Shown: positions 43,576 to 51,843, counted from the stretch's first letter. The stretch is 64,000 nt of DNA from Symbiobacterium sp040797425 (GCF_040797425.1 NZ_JBFNEH010000013.1:7504-71503), one strand, 5' to 3'. Notes: generated by a model from the letters alone, not told the origin. A program made the numbers and translations.

Positions 43576-44703
43576 TCACCCCTCCAGTACTTCCAAGAGC
43601 TCCCTCGCAACCCGCTCCCAGCCGAATCCTGCCTCTGCCATGCACCGGCCCGCCGCGCCCAGGCGGCGGCGCAGGTCGGGATCATCCAGGAGCGCCTGAA
43701 TGGCGGCGGCGAGAGCTTCGGCGCTGTGCCAGGGGCGCACCAGGAGCCCGTTGTGCCCGTCCGTCACCACCTCGGCGTTGCCCCCGCGGTCGGTGGTGAC
43801 GATGGGCAGCCCGCAGGCCATGGCCTCGTAGTGCACCCGGGCCAGCGGTTCCTCCCACTGCGAGGCGCAGACGAAAAGGTCGCCCAGGCGGAAGTAGGCG
43901 TCCACCTCGTCGTAGGGAACGTATCCCACCAGGCGCACTGCGTCTCCCAGCCTCGAGGCCTGCTCCCGCACCGCCCGCACGTAGGAGTCCGTGTCGTCGT
44001 GTCCGTACCAGCGGGAGCCCACCTGTACCAGCACCGCCTCGGGATGGGTGAGGAGCACCCGTTCCATCGCCGCCAGGATCACGTGAATCCCTTTCTTCGG
44101 GGAGAGCCGGCCCACCGAGAGCACCACCGGCCGCCCGGTGAGCCCGAGCCGGGCCCGGAGCGCTTCCGACCGGGGCGACGGCCCCGGGCGGAAGCGTTCC
44201 AGGTCGACCCCGGAGCGGATCGTTCGGAGTTTGTGGGCGTGCTCCGGGTAGAGCCGGGCAGTGGAGATCCGGATGAAGTCGCTGATGGCCACCACGGCGT
44301 CCAGCCGGGCCAGGATGCGCCGCGCCTCGGCCGGGTCCAGCCGGTCAGGCGCGAGCATGGCGTTGTGCAGGGAGAGCACCAGCCTGGCCCCGGGTGCCGC
44401 CCGTGCGATGCGGCCGACAAAGGCGGGGCGGTTGAAGACCTCCACCACGTCCCACCGCTCGCCGGCCAGAAAGGCCGCCACCCGGTCGGCGTAACGCTCC
44501 GGCCCGCCTTCGGCGGAGAGGCGCACGTGCCGCACGGCGCCGGCTTCCTCGCACTCCGCCAGGGCGGGGTCGGTACGGCCGACCACCGTCACCTCGTGCC
44601 GGGTGGAAAGGTAGGGCAGTACGCCGGCGATATAGGTCTGGATCGCACCGCCCCGCACCGGCGGCACCGGCAGCTTCTCCGTGCACACCAGTGCGATGCG
44701 CAT
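43576..44703 (-). CDS. GT4-family glycosyltransferase (CotSA-like) I
   Basis: A 375-residue GT-B glycosyltransferase. The N-terminus has the glycine-rich PPVRGGAIQTYI, and the donor-binding EX7E motif appears as EEPLARVHYEAMACGLPIV near residue 290. It transfers a sugar from a nucleotide donor to a surface glycan or coat protein. It is about half identical by eye to the next gene upstream, so the two arose by tandem duplication. Part of the nucleotidyltransferase-cotS-GT-GT-epimerase operon. Confidence 0.9.
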   Translation of the reverse strand: MRIALVCTEKLPVPPVRGGAIQTYIAGVLPYLSTRHEVTVVGRTDPALAECEEAGAVRHVRLSAEGGPERYADRVAAFLAGERWDVVEVFNRPAFVGRIARAAPGARLVLSLHNAMLAPDRLDPAEARRILARLDAVVAISDFIRISTARLYPEHAHKLRTIRSGVDLERFRPGPSPRSEALRARLGLTGRPVVLSVGRLSPKKGIHVILAAMERVLLTHPEAVLVQVGSRWYGHDDTDSYVRAVREQASRLGDAVRLVGYVPYDEVDAYFRLGDLFVCASQWEEPLARVHYEAMACGLPIVTTDRGGNAEVVTDGHNGLLVRPWHSAEALAAAIQALLDDPDLRRRLGAAGRCMAEAGFGWERVARELLEVLEG

Positions 44704-44706
44704 GAA

Positions 44707-45852
44707 TCAGCCACGCTCCCAGACACTGCGGATGTCCGTCGCCACCCGGTCCCAGCTGTAGCGTTCCTCTGCCAGCTGGCGCCCCCGCCGCCCCATCTGA
44801 TAGCGCAGGCCGTCGTCGTCCAGCAGCCGGAGCATCGCGTCGGCGAAGGCCCTGGGGTTTGCCGGATCCTCCACCACCACCCCGTTGCCCTGTCCCTGCA
44901 CCACCTCCGGGTTGCCACCCCGGGCCGTGGTGATGATGGGCAGGCCGGCGGCCATCGCCTCGTAGTGGACCCGGGCCAGCGGCTCCTCCCACTGCGAGGC
45001 GCAGAGGAAGAGATCGCCGGTCGTGAACCACTCGTGCACCTGGTCGGCCGGCACGTACCCGGTGGAGTAGACCTTCACCGGCGCCCGGGCGGCCAGGGCC
45101 CGGACGTAGGCCACGTAGTCGCTGATGCGGTCCTCGCCGTACCACTTGCTGCCCACCAGCACGAGCACCGCCCCCGGGTACCGCTCGGCCACCGGGCCCA
45201 GGGCCCGCACCAGCACGTCAACGCCCTTCTTGGGCGAGATGCGCCCCACGTAGAGCAGCACCGGGCCGCGACCCAGCCCGTGCTCCGCCTTCAGCCGCTG
45301 CCGGATGCGCCGGGCCTCGGGGGTCCAGATGGGCAGGAACCGGTCCAGGTCGACCCCCGAGTAGATCGTCTGCACCTTGGGCTCAGCCTCGGGGTAGAGC
45401 GCCGCGACGCCGCGACCGATGAAGTCGCTCACGGTCACGATGCGCTCCACCTCGCCGATGGCGGCCCTCGCCTCGTCGGGGTCGATCTTCTCCGGGCGGA
45501 ACATCTCGTTGTGGAGGCTCAGGATGATACGGCTCCCGGGCAGGACCTTCCGCACCGGCAGCACCAGGCGGGGCCGGTTGAACACGTGCACCACGTCGAC
45601 CCGGTCCCGCAGCGGCTCCAGGAGCGTCAGCACCCGCTTGAGATAGAGCGGGAACGGGCCGCCCGGCACCCGCCAGTAGATCACGCCGTCCCGGGTCTCC
45701 CGCTCGGGCAGCTCCGGATCGGTAACGCCGACCACGCCCACCTTGTGGTGCTGGGCCAGGCGGGGCGCCACGGCGTGGATATAGGTCTGGATCGCGCCCC
45801 CCCGCACCGGCGGGACGGGCAGCTTCTCGGTGGAGATCATCAGGCAGCGCAC
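44707..45852 (-). CDS. GT4-family glycosyltransferase (CotSA-like) II
   Basis: A 381-residue GT-B glycosyltransferase, tandem paralogue of the preceding entry, with PPVRGGAIQTYIHAV, VGRISPKKGVDVLV and EEPLARVHYEAMAAGLPII. GTG start with GGAGGAGGTGA. It lies 7 bases after the CotS-like gene, reproducing the cotS-cotSA pairing known from Bacillus. Confidence 0.9.
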   Translation of the reverse strand: MRCLMISTEKLPVPPVRGGAIQTYIHAVAPRLAQHHKVGVVGVTDPELPERETRDGVIYWRVPGGPFPLYLKRVLTLLEPLRDRVDVVHVFNRPRLVLPVRKVLPGSRIILSLHNEMFRPEKIDPDEARAAIGEVERIVTVSDFIGRGVAALYPEAEPKVQTIYSGVDLDRFLPIWTPEARRIRQRLKAEHGLGRGPVLLYVGRISPKKGVDVLVRALGPVAERYPGAVLVLVGSKWYGEDRISDYVAYVRALAARAPVKVYSTGYVPADQVHEWFTTGDLFLCASQWEEPLARVHYEAMAAGLPIITTARGGNPEVVQGQGNGVVVEDPANPRAFADAMLRLLDDDGLRYQMGRRGRQLAEERYSWDRVATDIRSVWERG

Positions 45853-45859
45853 GGCGCGG

Positions 45860-47095
45860 TCACCTCCTCCGCTTCAGGCCGAGCTCCGCCAGCGCCCGCT
45901 GCTTGCGCTCGTCCGTCACGAGAAGCCGCTCCAGCGCCGCCACCATGGTCCCGTCCAGCATCGCCGGGTTATAGAGCACGTCCTTCACCAGCTTGTAGAA
46001 CTCGTTGGGCAGCAGCATGTCGATCAGCATCACCTGCAGGGCGGCGGGCTCCAGCGGGTTCGCCTCGCTGTACGCCCGGATCATCGCCTGCATCCAGCTC
46101 ACGTCCCAGTCGCCCCGGTCGTCCATGGTTCCGGTGATGAGCTTTCTCAGGTCCCGGAAGGCCAGGTCAAAGGCCACGCCGTCCAGGTCGATGATCCACA
46201 CCTTGCCGTCGGGCCCGATCTGGCCGTTGGACCAGCCGTAGTCCTGGTGCGCCAGCCCCCAGGCCTGCTCCCCCCGGGCGGCCAGGTCCCGGTAGGCCGA
46301 TGCCTCCAGGAGCCTGATCGCCTCGTCTGCCTGCCCGCGGAACCGGGGCAGTACCTCCAGGAGCAGGGGAGCGGCCGGCATGTCGCGGTAGGCCCGCGCC
46401 AGGTGCTCGAACCAGTCGAGCTTGGTGCGCAGTTTCTGGTAGACCTTGGGCCACCGGTGGAGCCGGCTGGCGTAATAAGCTTCCTCCGGGGGACGGTAGC
46501 CGCGGGAACGGCGGTGGAACTCGCCCAGCCCGTAGCAGAGCATCTGCGGGCCGTCGATGGTCTCCTTCGGGGCCTGGCGCAGGCCCTGAATCCACTCGGC
46601 CACGATGAACATGCGCCCGCCGGTGAGGGTGTAGAGCTTCCCGTCGCGGGTGGGCACCAGCGGTGGTACCCGGGCCTTCTGCTTCACCAGGTACTCCTGG
46701 GCGCCGATGGAAAACAGGTTGCGCTCGAAAGGCCTGTGCAGGAGCTTCAGGGCCCGGGGGCCCCGGTCGGTCTCGATCTTCCAGATGGCACCCCAGCCCT
46801 TCTCGGGCTTGGTGGCAGCCACCGTCATGCTGTGGACCTTCATATCCCAGGCCCGGGCGGCCTGCTCGGCCAGGGCCAGGATCTCGGGCGGGACCTGCTC
46901 GCCCGCCTGCGCTTCGTCCTCCTCGTCCGCATTCGCCAGGGCCGCCGCGGCCCAGGGAGGCGGGAACCAGCGTCCGGTTGGCGGCCAGAGGTCTCGCGGG
47001 GCCGCTTCCCCGCCGATGATCTGCACCGTGATGGTGGAGGGCACGAAGATGTCGGCGTTCGGGTTCAGGTAGACGGAAACGGGTTGCTGATTCAC
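45860..47095 (-). CDS. cotS: CotS-family spore coat kinase-like protein
   Basis: A 411-residue member of the CotS/CotI/YutH group with a phosphotransferase (choline-kinase-like) fold. The about 65-residue N-terminal extension ends near EEDEAQAGEQVPPEI. The kinase-like part has IWKIETDRGPRALKLLHRP (ATP-site lysine), the catalytic loop LAHQDYGWSNGQI and metal-binding IIDLDGVAFDLAFRDL. These proteins are coat components thought to phosphorylate sugars or peptides. GTG start with GGAGGTGA. Second gene of the polysaccharide operon. Confidence 0.88.
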   Translation of the reverse strand: MNQQPVSVYLNPNADIFVPSTITVQIIGGEAAPRDLWPPTGRWFPPPWAAAALANADEEDEAQAGEQVPPEILALAEQAARAWDMKVHSMTVAATKPEKGWGAIWKIETDRGPRALKLLHRPFERNLFSIGAQEYLVKQKARVPPLVPTRDGKLYTLTGGRMFIVAEWIQGLRQAPKETIDGPQMLCYGLGEFHRRSRGYRPPEEAYYASRLHRWPKVYQKLRTKLDWFEHLARAYRDMPAAPLLLEVLPRFRGQADEAIRLLEASAYRDLAARGEQAWGLAHQDYGWSNGQIGPDGKVWIIDLDGVAFDLAFRDLRKLITGTMDDRGDWDVSWMQAMIRAYSEANPLEPAALQVMLIDMLLPNEFYKLVKDVLYNPAMLDGTMVAALERLLVTDERKQRALAELGLKRRR

Positions 47096-47099
47096 CGGA

Positions 47100-48185
47100 T
47101 CACCTCCGCGGTTGCCGCCGCTGCTGCGGGATCAGCAGGTGCGCGTCGTCACCCACCACCAGCGCGGCGGGGTGCCCTGCCCGGGCCCACACGTGAGCGC
47201 CGGCCCCCACCACCGAATCGGCCAGGTGGAGCGCCGGCCCCTGCAGTCGACATCCGGGCAGGAGCACCGAGTTCGCCACCGTCACCCCCGCCAGGATGGC
47301 GCCGTCGCCCACGCTGGTGGAGGGGCCGATCTCGCTGTCGGTCACCCGGCAGCCGGCCCCGATCACCACGGGCCCCTTCAGCCGGACCCGGCGCAACTCC
47401 GCACCGGGCCCCACCTGCACCGGGCCCTCGATGGCGACTTCCGCCAGCACCGCCGAGGGGTGGATGTTGGCGGGCAGAGACGCCAGCAGGCGGGCGTTGG
47501 CCGTCAGCAGGCCCGCGGCGCTGCCGGCGTCCTCCCACCAGCCCGTGAGGGTGTGGCCGAGCACCAGGTGGCCGTCGGCCAGCAGCCGCGCGACCGCGTC
47601 GGTGATCTCCAGTTCGCCGCGGTGCGACGGTCGCAGGCCGGCGATGGCCGCGTGCACGGCGGGGGAAAACAGGTAGATGCCGGCCACAGCCAGGTCTGAC
47701 GGCGGATCGGTCGGCTTCTCCACAACGCCCACCACCCGGTCGCCCTCCAGGGTGGCCACCCCGAACTCGCGCGGGTTCGGCACCCGGTGCAGCGTGAGCA
47801 GGGCGGCCGGAGCGGCCGCCTGGAAGCGCCGGATGGCGGGGGTGATATCGGCGTCCGTCAGGTTGTCGCCCAGGTAGAGCAGGAAGGGCTCATCGGCCAG
47901 GAAAGGGCGGGCCGTCGCCACCGCGTGGGCGATGCCCCCGGGCTCGGCCTGCAGGATGACGTGCACGCGCTGGCGGGGCCACCGCTGCACCGCGTCGCTC
48001 AGTTCCTGCTGGCCGGGCCCCACGACCACCCCGATCTCTTCGAAGCCGAACCTTGCCAGATAGTCGAAGACGTGTTGCCAGATCGGTCGGCCGGCGACGG
48101 GAAGCGCCGCCTTCGCCCGGGTATGGGTCAGCGGTCGCAGGCGGCTTCCCCGCCCGGCGCAGAGGACCAGGGCTTTCACACGCAC
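47100..48185 (-). CDS. Sugar-1-phosphate nucleotidyltransferase (YtdA-like)
   Basis: A 361-residue protein. The N-terminal nucleotidyltransferase domain (about 1-240) has the signature LCAGRGSRLRPLTHTRAKAALPV and FLLYLGDNLTD. The C-terminal part (about 245-345) is a left-handed beta-helix with hexapeptide-like turns (VLAEVAIEGPVQVGPGAEL, VVIGAGCRV). It makes an NDP-sugar from sugar-1-phosphate, probably dTDP- or UDP-glucose, for the glycosyltransferases downstream. GTG start with AGGAGG. First gene of the five-gene operon, preceded by a sigma-K-like promoter. Confidence 0.88.
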   Translation of the reverse strand: MRVKALVLCAGRGSRLRPLTHTRAKAALPVAGRPIWQHVFDYLARFGFEEIGVVVGPGQQELSDAVQRWPRQRVHVILQAEPGGIAHAVATARPFLADEPFLLYLGDNLTDADITPAIRRFQAAAPAALLTLHRVPNPREFGVATLEGDRVVGVVEKPTDPPSDLAVAGIYLFSPAVHAAIAGLRPSHRGELEITDAVARLLADGHLVLGHTLTGWWEDAGSAAGLLTANARLLASLPANIHPSAVLAEVAIEGPVQVGPGAELRRVRLKGPVVIGAGCRVTDSEIGPSTSVGDGAILAGVTVANSVLLPGCRLQGPALHLADSVVGAGAHVWARAGHPAALVVGDDAHLLIPQQRRQPRR

Positions 48186-48204
48186 CCCCTGCCTTTCCTC
48201 CTAC

Positions 48205-48232
48205 CACGGTATGCACCGGGGCAGAGCGAGGT
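48205..48232 (-). promoter_or_regulatory. Sigma-K-like promoter of the spore polysaccharide operon
   Basis: On the minus strand AC (48232-48231), 17 bases and CATACCGTG (48213-48205), close to AC-N17-CATANNNTA. It lies 20 bases before the GTG. The palindrome TTACGTAA (48233-48240) adjoins the -35; the same palindrome recurs at 48841-48848. Confidence 0.5.
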
Positions 48233-48271
48233 TTACGTAATGGCGGGAGGGCGGAGCCGCGTCAAGAGGAA

Positions 48272-48297
48272 CGGCCCGTGGCGCCTGCCACGGGCCG
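48272..48297 (-). terminator. Terminator of the second CotE-like gene
   Basis: A perfect 11-base-pair stem, CGGCCCGTGGC (48272-48282) with GCCACGGGCCG (48287-48297) and a 4-base loop, followed on the minus strand by TTCCTCTTG. It is 14 bases beyond the stop codon. Confidence 0.7.
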
Positions 48298-48310
48298 GTC
48301 GGGAACAGTG

Positions 48311-48748
48311 TCATGCCTCGGGGACGTGATCCTCCGCCCGCACCCAGTAGCGAGTGAGGGCCCTGGCCTCCACCGCCACGGTGGCGGCGAAGTCGATATG
48401 GATGGTCTCCCCCTCCACCCGCACGCCGGTGGCGCGGGGCGCCCCCACCAGGCGCAGGTGGTAGCTGGGCTCGCCCACCAGTGTGCCCCTGAGCGGAACC
48501 GACACCTCCTGCACGGCCTGGGAGTGCGTGCTCAGAACCGTCGTGCCATCGGTGCCGAGACACCACAGGTCGGCCTCCAGCGTGATGTCAGCGTGGGGAG
48601 CGTTGCCCTCCATCCGCAGCCTGCAGTCGGACTGCCCGACGCGCACACCGAGGATCTGCGAGACGTCCGGGGCGGAGAGCTCGTGTGTCCAGGCGAGCGA
48701 AGCCTCGCCCCGGCCGACGACGGCCTCCGAGATGATCTCCAGGAGCAA
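48311..48748 (-). CDS. CotE-like spore coat protein (short paralogue)
   Basis: A 145-residue protein beginning MLLEIISEAVVGRGEASLAW, the same opening as CotE and as the 239-residue paralogue at 41861, with matching beta-rich blocks (ITLEADLWCLGTDGT, VSVPLRGTLVGEPSY, IDFAATVAVEARALTRYWV). It lacks the acidic linker and basic tail. TTG start with AAGGAGG at 8-base spacing, as in the paralogue. Presumed outer-coat morphogenetic protein or structural component. Confidence 0.72.
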   Translation of the reverse strand: MLLEIISEAVVGRGEASLAWTHELSAPDVSQILGVRVGQSDCRLRMEGNAPHADITLEADLWCLGTDGTTVLSTHSQAVQEVSVPLRGTLVGEPSYHLRLVGAPRATGVRVEGETIHIDFAATVAVEARALTRYWVRAEDHVPEA

Positions 48749-48790
48749 CGGGCCACCTCCTTCCGGGCCGGGACACGACTGCGTCTGCTT

Positions 48791-48818
48791 CAGCCTATGC
48801 AGCGGCCCGTCGCCCGGC
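48791..48818 (-). promoter_or_regulatory. Sigma-K-like promoter of the second CotE-like gene
   Basis: CATAGGCTG on the minus strand (48799-48791) with GC at the 17-base -35 position (48818-48817), 43 bases before the TTG start. Same form as the first CotE-like gene's promoter. Confidence 0.35.
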
Positions 48819-48840
48819 GCTGGTCCCGTTCGTCCAAATA

Positions 48841-48848
48841 TTACGTAA
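48841..48848. promoter_or_regulatory. TTACGTAA palindrome in a divergent intergenic region
   Basis: The 8-base palindrome TTACGTAA lies between the CotE-like gene (minus) and the M24 peptidase gene (plus) and is repeated at 48233-48240. Two A/T-rich palindromes 600 bases apart in very G/C-rich DNA suggest a protein-binding site. Confidence 0.35.
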
Positions 48849-48871
48849 CATCGCATAAGGGAGGACCAACC

Positions 48872-50050
48872 GTGCTGCTCACGCCCCGCACTGAACTGGA
48901 AAGCCGCATCCGGCGCCTCCAGGCCGCCCTCGCCCGGCAGGGGCTGGAGGGGGCGCTGCTGCACAGTACCACGTCTCTCCTCTACTTCGCCGGCACAGCC
49001 CAGCAGAGCCACCTCTGGGTGCCGGTGGAGGGCGAGCCCCGCCTCCTGGTCCGCCGGGTGTTGGAACGGGCGCGGCGGGAGTCTGCCCTGGCGCAGATCG
49101 AGCCGCTCACGAGCCTGCGCTTCCTGGCGGATCACCTGGGCGGCGCCCGCCGCATCGGGATGGAGCTGGACCGCCTGCCGGTGGCGCAGTTTGAGGCCTA
49201 CCGGCGCTACCTGCCCGGTGTCGAGGCCGTGGACGTGGGGCCGGCCATCCGCCTGCTGCGGTCGGTGAAGTCGCCATGGGAGGTGGAGCGCATCCGGGCC
49301 GCGGCCCGGGCGGCCGACGAGACCTATCGGGCCCTGTTCGATGTCCTGCGCGAGGGGATGACGGAGCTGGAGCTCTCGGTGGCGGGCGAGGCCGCCCAGC
49401 GGCTCGCCGGCGCGCAGGGGATGATCCGGTGGCACGCCCACAACGCGTTCGAGTCGCCGCCCATGATGGTGCTGGCAGGCGAATCCGCCCTCGCCTTCTC
49501 CTTCGCCGACACGCCCTTCGGCGGCGTGGGCCTCACGCCAGCCGCACCGTACGGGGCCAGCCAGCGCGTCATCCGCCGGGACGAGCCCATCTGTGTGGAC
49601 TACCCCACCGTGGTGGACGGCTACGTGCACGACCAGACCCGCACCCTGGTGATCGGACGGCTGGCGCCCGACCTGGTGCGGGCCTACGAAGTGTGCCGGG
49701 AGATTCTGGCGGAAGTCGCCGGCGCGGCCCGGCCCGGCGCCACCGGCGAGGAACTCTGGGAGCGGTCGGTGGCCATCGCCCGACGGGCTGGGCTGGAGGA
49801 GCACTTCATGGGCTGCGGCGAGAATCGGATGCGCTTCGTCGGCCATGGGGTGGGGCTGGAGTTGGACGAGTGGCCGGTGCTGGCCCCGAAACAGCGGCAG
49901 CCGCTGGAGGAGGGGAATGTGATCGCGGTGGAGCCCAAGTTCTTCTTCCCCGCCCGCGGCGCGGTGGGGCTGGAGTCGACGTTCGTGGTCACCCCGGCAG
50001 GGGCGGAGCGGGTCTCCATCACGAGCGAAGAGCTGGGCGTGAAACCCTGA
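48872..50050 (+). CDS. M24-family metallopeptidase (Xaa-Pro aminopeptidase-like)
   Basis: A 392-residue pita-bread-fold protein. The N-terminal creatinase domain (about 1-125) is followed by the catalytic domain with metal ligands in VDYPTVVDGYVHDQTRT, GHGVGLELDEWP and EPKFFFP near the end. It would remove an N-terminal residue next to proline or cleave a related dipeptide. GTG 48872 with AAGGGAGGA is chosen; the open frame extends upstream over the divergent gene. Monocistronic; no link to the coat genes is evident beyond position. Confidence 0.88.
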   Translation: MLLTPRTELESRIRRLQAALARQGLEGALLHSTTSLLYFAGTAQQSHLWVPVEGEPRLLVRRVLERARRESALAQIEPLTSLRFLADHLGGARRIGMELDRLPVAQFEAYRRYLPGVEAVDVGPAIRLLRSVKSPWEVERIRAAARAADETYRALFDVLREGMTELELSVAGEAAQRLAGAQGMIRWHAHNAFESPPMMVLAGESALAFSFADTPFGGVGLTPAAPYGASQRVIRRDEPICVDYPTVVDGYVHDQTRTLVIGRLAPDLVRAYEVCREILAEVAGAARPGATGEELWERSVAIARRAGLEEHFMGCGENRMRFVGHGVGLELDEWPVLAPKQRQPLEEGNVIAVEPKFFFPARGAVGLESTFVVTPAGAERVSITSEELGVKP

Positions 50051-50072
50051 GAGGAAGTCGCGGGCGGCGGCC

Positions 50073-50273
50073 CTACCCGGCGCGGACAGGAACCAGGAGC
50101 ACCCGCGCCCGCATGCCGCTCCGGCCCTCCGGCAGGGCCAGCAGCAGCCGGGCTGGACCGGCAATAGCGCTGTCGGACGCAGTATCTGCCGGGCTGGCCG
50201 GTTCGGGGCTCGCACCGGGGGCACATCCGACCAGGAGCAAGGCCAGCAGTGCGGCAGTGACACGTCGCAGCAT
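50073..50273 (-). CDS. Very small putative lipoprotein
   Basis: A 66-residue product with a basic start, hydrophobic segment and lipobox (LLLVGC, about Cys17), followed by an Ala/Ser/Pro stretch and LLLALPEGRSGMRARVLLV. ATG 50273 has GGAGGAGG at good spacing. It has no recognisable domain and may be a small surface lipoprotein, or a decayed remnant of a larger one. Confidence 0.5.
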   Translation of the reverse strand: MLRRVTAALLALLLVGCAPGASPEPASPADTASDSAIAGPARLLLALPEGRSGMRARVLLVPVRAG

Positions 50274-50370
50274 GGGCATCACCCTCCTCCCTTCATCATG
50301 ACCGCGGCCGATTACGCAAGTTCCGCCTCATTGTTCGGAATCGTTGAACACACCGGGTCTGCCAACAGGA

Positions 50371-50402
50371 AGGGAGGCCCCCTGCTGCCAGGGGGCCTCC
50401 CT
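50371..50402. terminator. Terminator of the GH5/ABC operon
   Basis: A 14-base-pair perfect stem, AGGGAGGCCCCCTG (50371-50384) with CAGGGGGCCTCCCT (50389-50402) and a 4-base loop, 40 bases past the GH5 stop. Confidence 0.75.
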
Positions 50403-50442
50403 CCGCGTAACTCACGCCAGCCAGAGGGCCGGTGCGTTCTCT

Positions 50443-51843
50443 CTAACGCCGCTGCAGCGCCTCCCGCAGCACGTCGATGAGGTACTCGCGGCGGACGCAG
50501 TTTTCAAACGCAAACGCCTCATGGTGCATGGCTCGAATCTGCTCGGCGGTCATGTCCTGGAACAGGCTCGCGTAGACCGGTGCGAGCGAACCGGCCAGCA
50601 GCCCGTAGACCGCCTTCAGCCCCAGCGCCTTCCGGAGCGCGGCCATGTCGAGGCTGAACTCGTTCAGCTCGGCCACCATCAGGTCCAGCACGTGGCCGGC
50701 CCAGGTCATGAGCAGGCCGCCCTCCCGGGAGGTCCAGGCGTCGGTGCCCAGCCGCCGCTTGGCCTCCAGGATGGGCCGGATGCGGCGCATGTACTCGCTC
50801 TCGGCCCTCGGCACCACCAGGCCCTGGACGTCCACGTCCTTGTAGGTCCAGATCGTCCAGTGCTGCTCGTACTCGTGGAAGACCGAAAGCTGGTCCCGCA
50901 GGGCCGCAAGCCGGGCCAGGTCGGGGTTGGTGGGCGATGCGGCGCCGCCGTCGAAGAGGGCGCCGAACTCGCCCACGAGGCAGGGCAGGTTCCGCTCCAG
51001 GATCCAGCGGTTGACCCGCCGGAACTCCTGTTCCATGTACGCCCGGTCGGCCCAGACGCCATCCACCCGGCCGGGGTAATTGCGGGCCCGGTGGGTGGGG
51101 ATGGTGTAGTTGTGGGAGCAGATGACGACGTTGTCGTCAGCCGGCGGCTCCATCCCTTCGAAGTCCCGGCTGTAGTTGTTGCCGTCGATAAAGAAGATGT
51201 GGCGGCGGTCCACCTGCCGGATGGCCGGGATCCACTCCCGGTACAGCCGGTTCAGGTGCCCGATGGTCGGGGCGGTGGGCTCGTTGAGCAGGTTGTACCC
51301 CGCCACGGCCGGCTCGTCTTTGTACCGCTCCGCAATGTGCAGCCAGAGGTTCAGGGCCCGCCGCTGGAAGTCCCGGTGCTCCCATAGGAGTGCGACGCCG
51401 TGCGGGTTGTCCGAGTGCCAGTCGGGGTTCTGCCAGCCCGGCGCGGCGTGGAAGTCGAGAATCACGTGGATGCCGTACTGCTTCCCCAGCGCGATCACCC
51501 GGTCCAGGTGATGGAAGCCCTCCGGGCGATACTGCCCCGGCGCGATGTCATCCTCGAAGTGCCGGTAGTTGAAAGGCACCCGCACCACTGTCACGCCGAT
51601 CTCCCGCAGGAATCGGAAGTCGCCCTCCGTCACGAAGGCGTCCAGGAGGCTGCCGAAGAACGCCTGGTAGCGCTCCTCACCCAGCGCCTCGCAAACGGCG
51701 GCCCGCAGGGTGCTCTCTGCCCCGGGATAGCCGGTGATGAAGTTCTCCATGTTGAGCCAGCCGCCCAGGTTGACTCCCCGAAGGAACACCTTCTCGCCGG
51801 ATTCGTTCACAATATGCTTGCCGCGTACCTTAAGGAACTGCAT
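50443..51843 (-). CDS. Glycoside hydrolase family 5 (cellulase-type) enzyme
   Basis: A 466-residue (beta/alpha)8 hydrolase. It starts with LRGVNLGGWL, has RVPFNYRHF, the acid/base Glu188 in LLNEPTAP and the nucleophile Glu292 in LVGEFGALF. GH5 enzymes cut beta-1,4-glucans, mannans, xylans or related glycosides. No signal peptide is visible, so it should act on imported oligosaccharides in the cytosol. The C-terminal about 110 residues are helical and extend beyond the catalytic core. It follows two permease genes in the xylo-oligosaccharide operon. Confidence 0.88.
   Translation of the reverse strand: MQFLKVRGKHIVNESGEKVFLRGVNLGGWLNMENFITGYPGAESTLRAAVCEALGEERYQAFFGSLLDAFVTEGDFRFLREIGVTVVRVPFNYRHFEDDIAPGQYRPEGFHHLDRVIALGKQYGIHVILDFHAAPGWQNPDWHSDNPHGVALLWEHRDFQRRALNLWLHIAERYKDEPAVAGYNLLNEPTAPTIGHLNRLYREWIPAIRQVDRRHIFFIDGNNYSRDFEGMEPPADDNVVICSHNYTIPTHRARNYPGRVDGVWADRAYMEQEFRRVNRWILERNLPCLVGEFGALFDGGAASPTNPDLARLAALRDQLSVFHEYEQHWTIWTYKDVDVQGLVVPRAESEYMRRIRPILEAKRRLGTDAWTSREGGLLMTWAGHVLDLMVAELNEFSLDMAALRKALGLKAVYGLLAGSLAPVYASLFQDMTAEQIRAMHHEAFAFENCVRREYLIDVLREALQRR

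Noticed and set aside
42601..46137. A 1178-codon plus-strand open frame across the glycosyltransferase genes
   Set aside because: It is antisense to five well-supported genes, rich in His/Arg/Pro/Gly as expected for high-GC antisense frames, and has no family features.
48311..50263. A 650-codon minus-strand open frame starting beyond the M24 peptidase
   Set aside because: Only its last 145 codons, from TTG 48748 with a strong ribosome site, look like a real protein (CotE-like); the rest is antisense to the peptidase.
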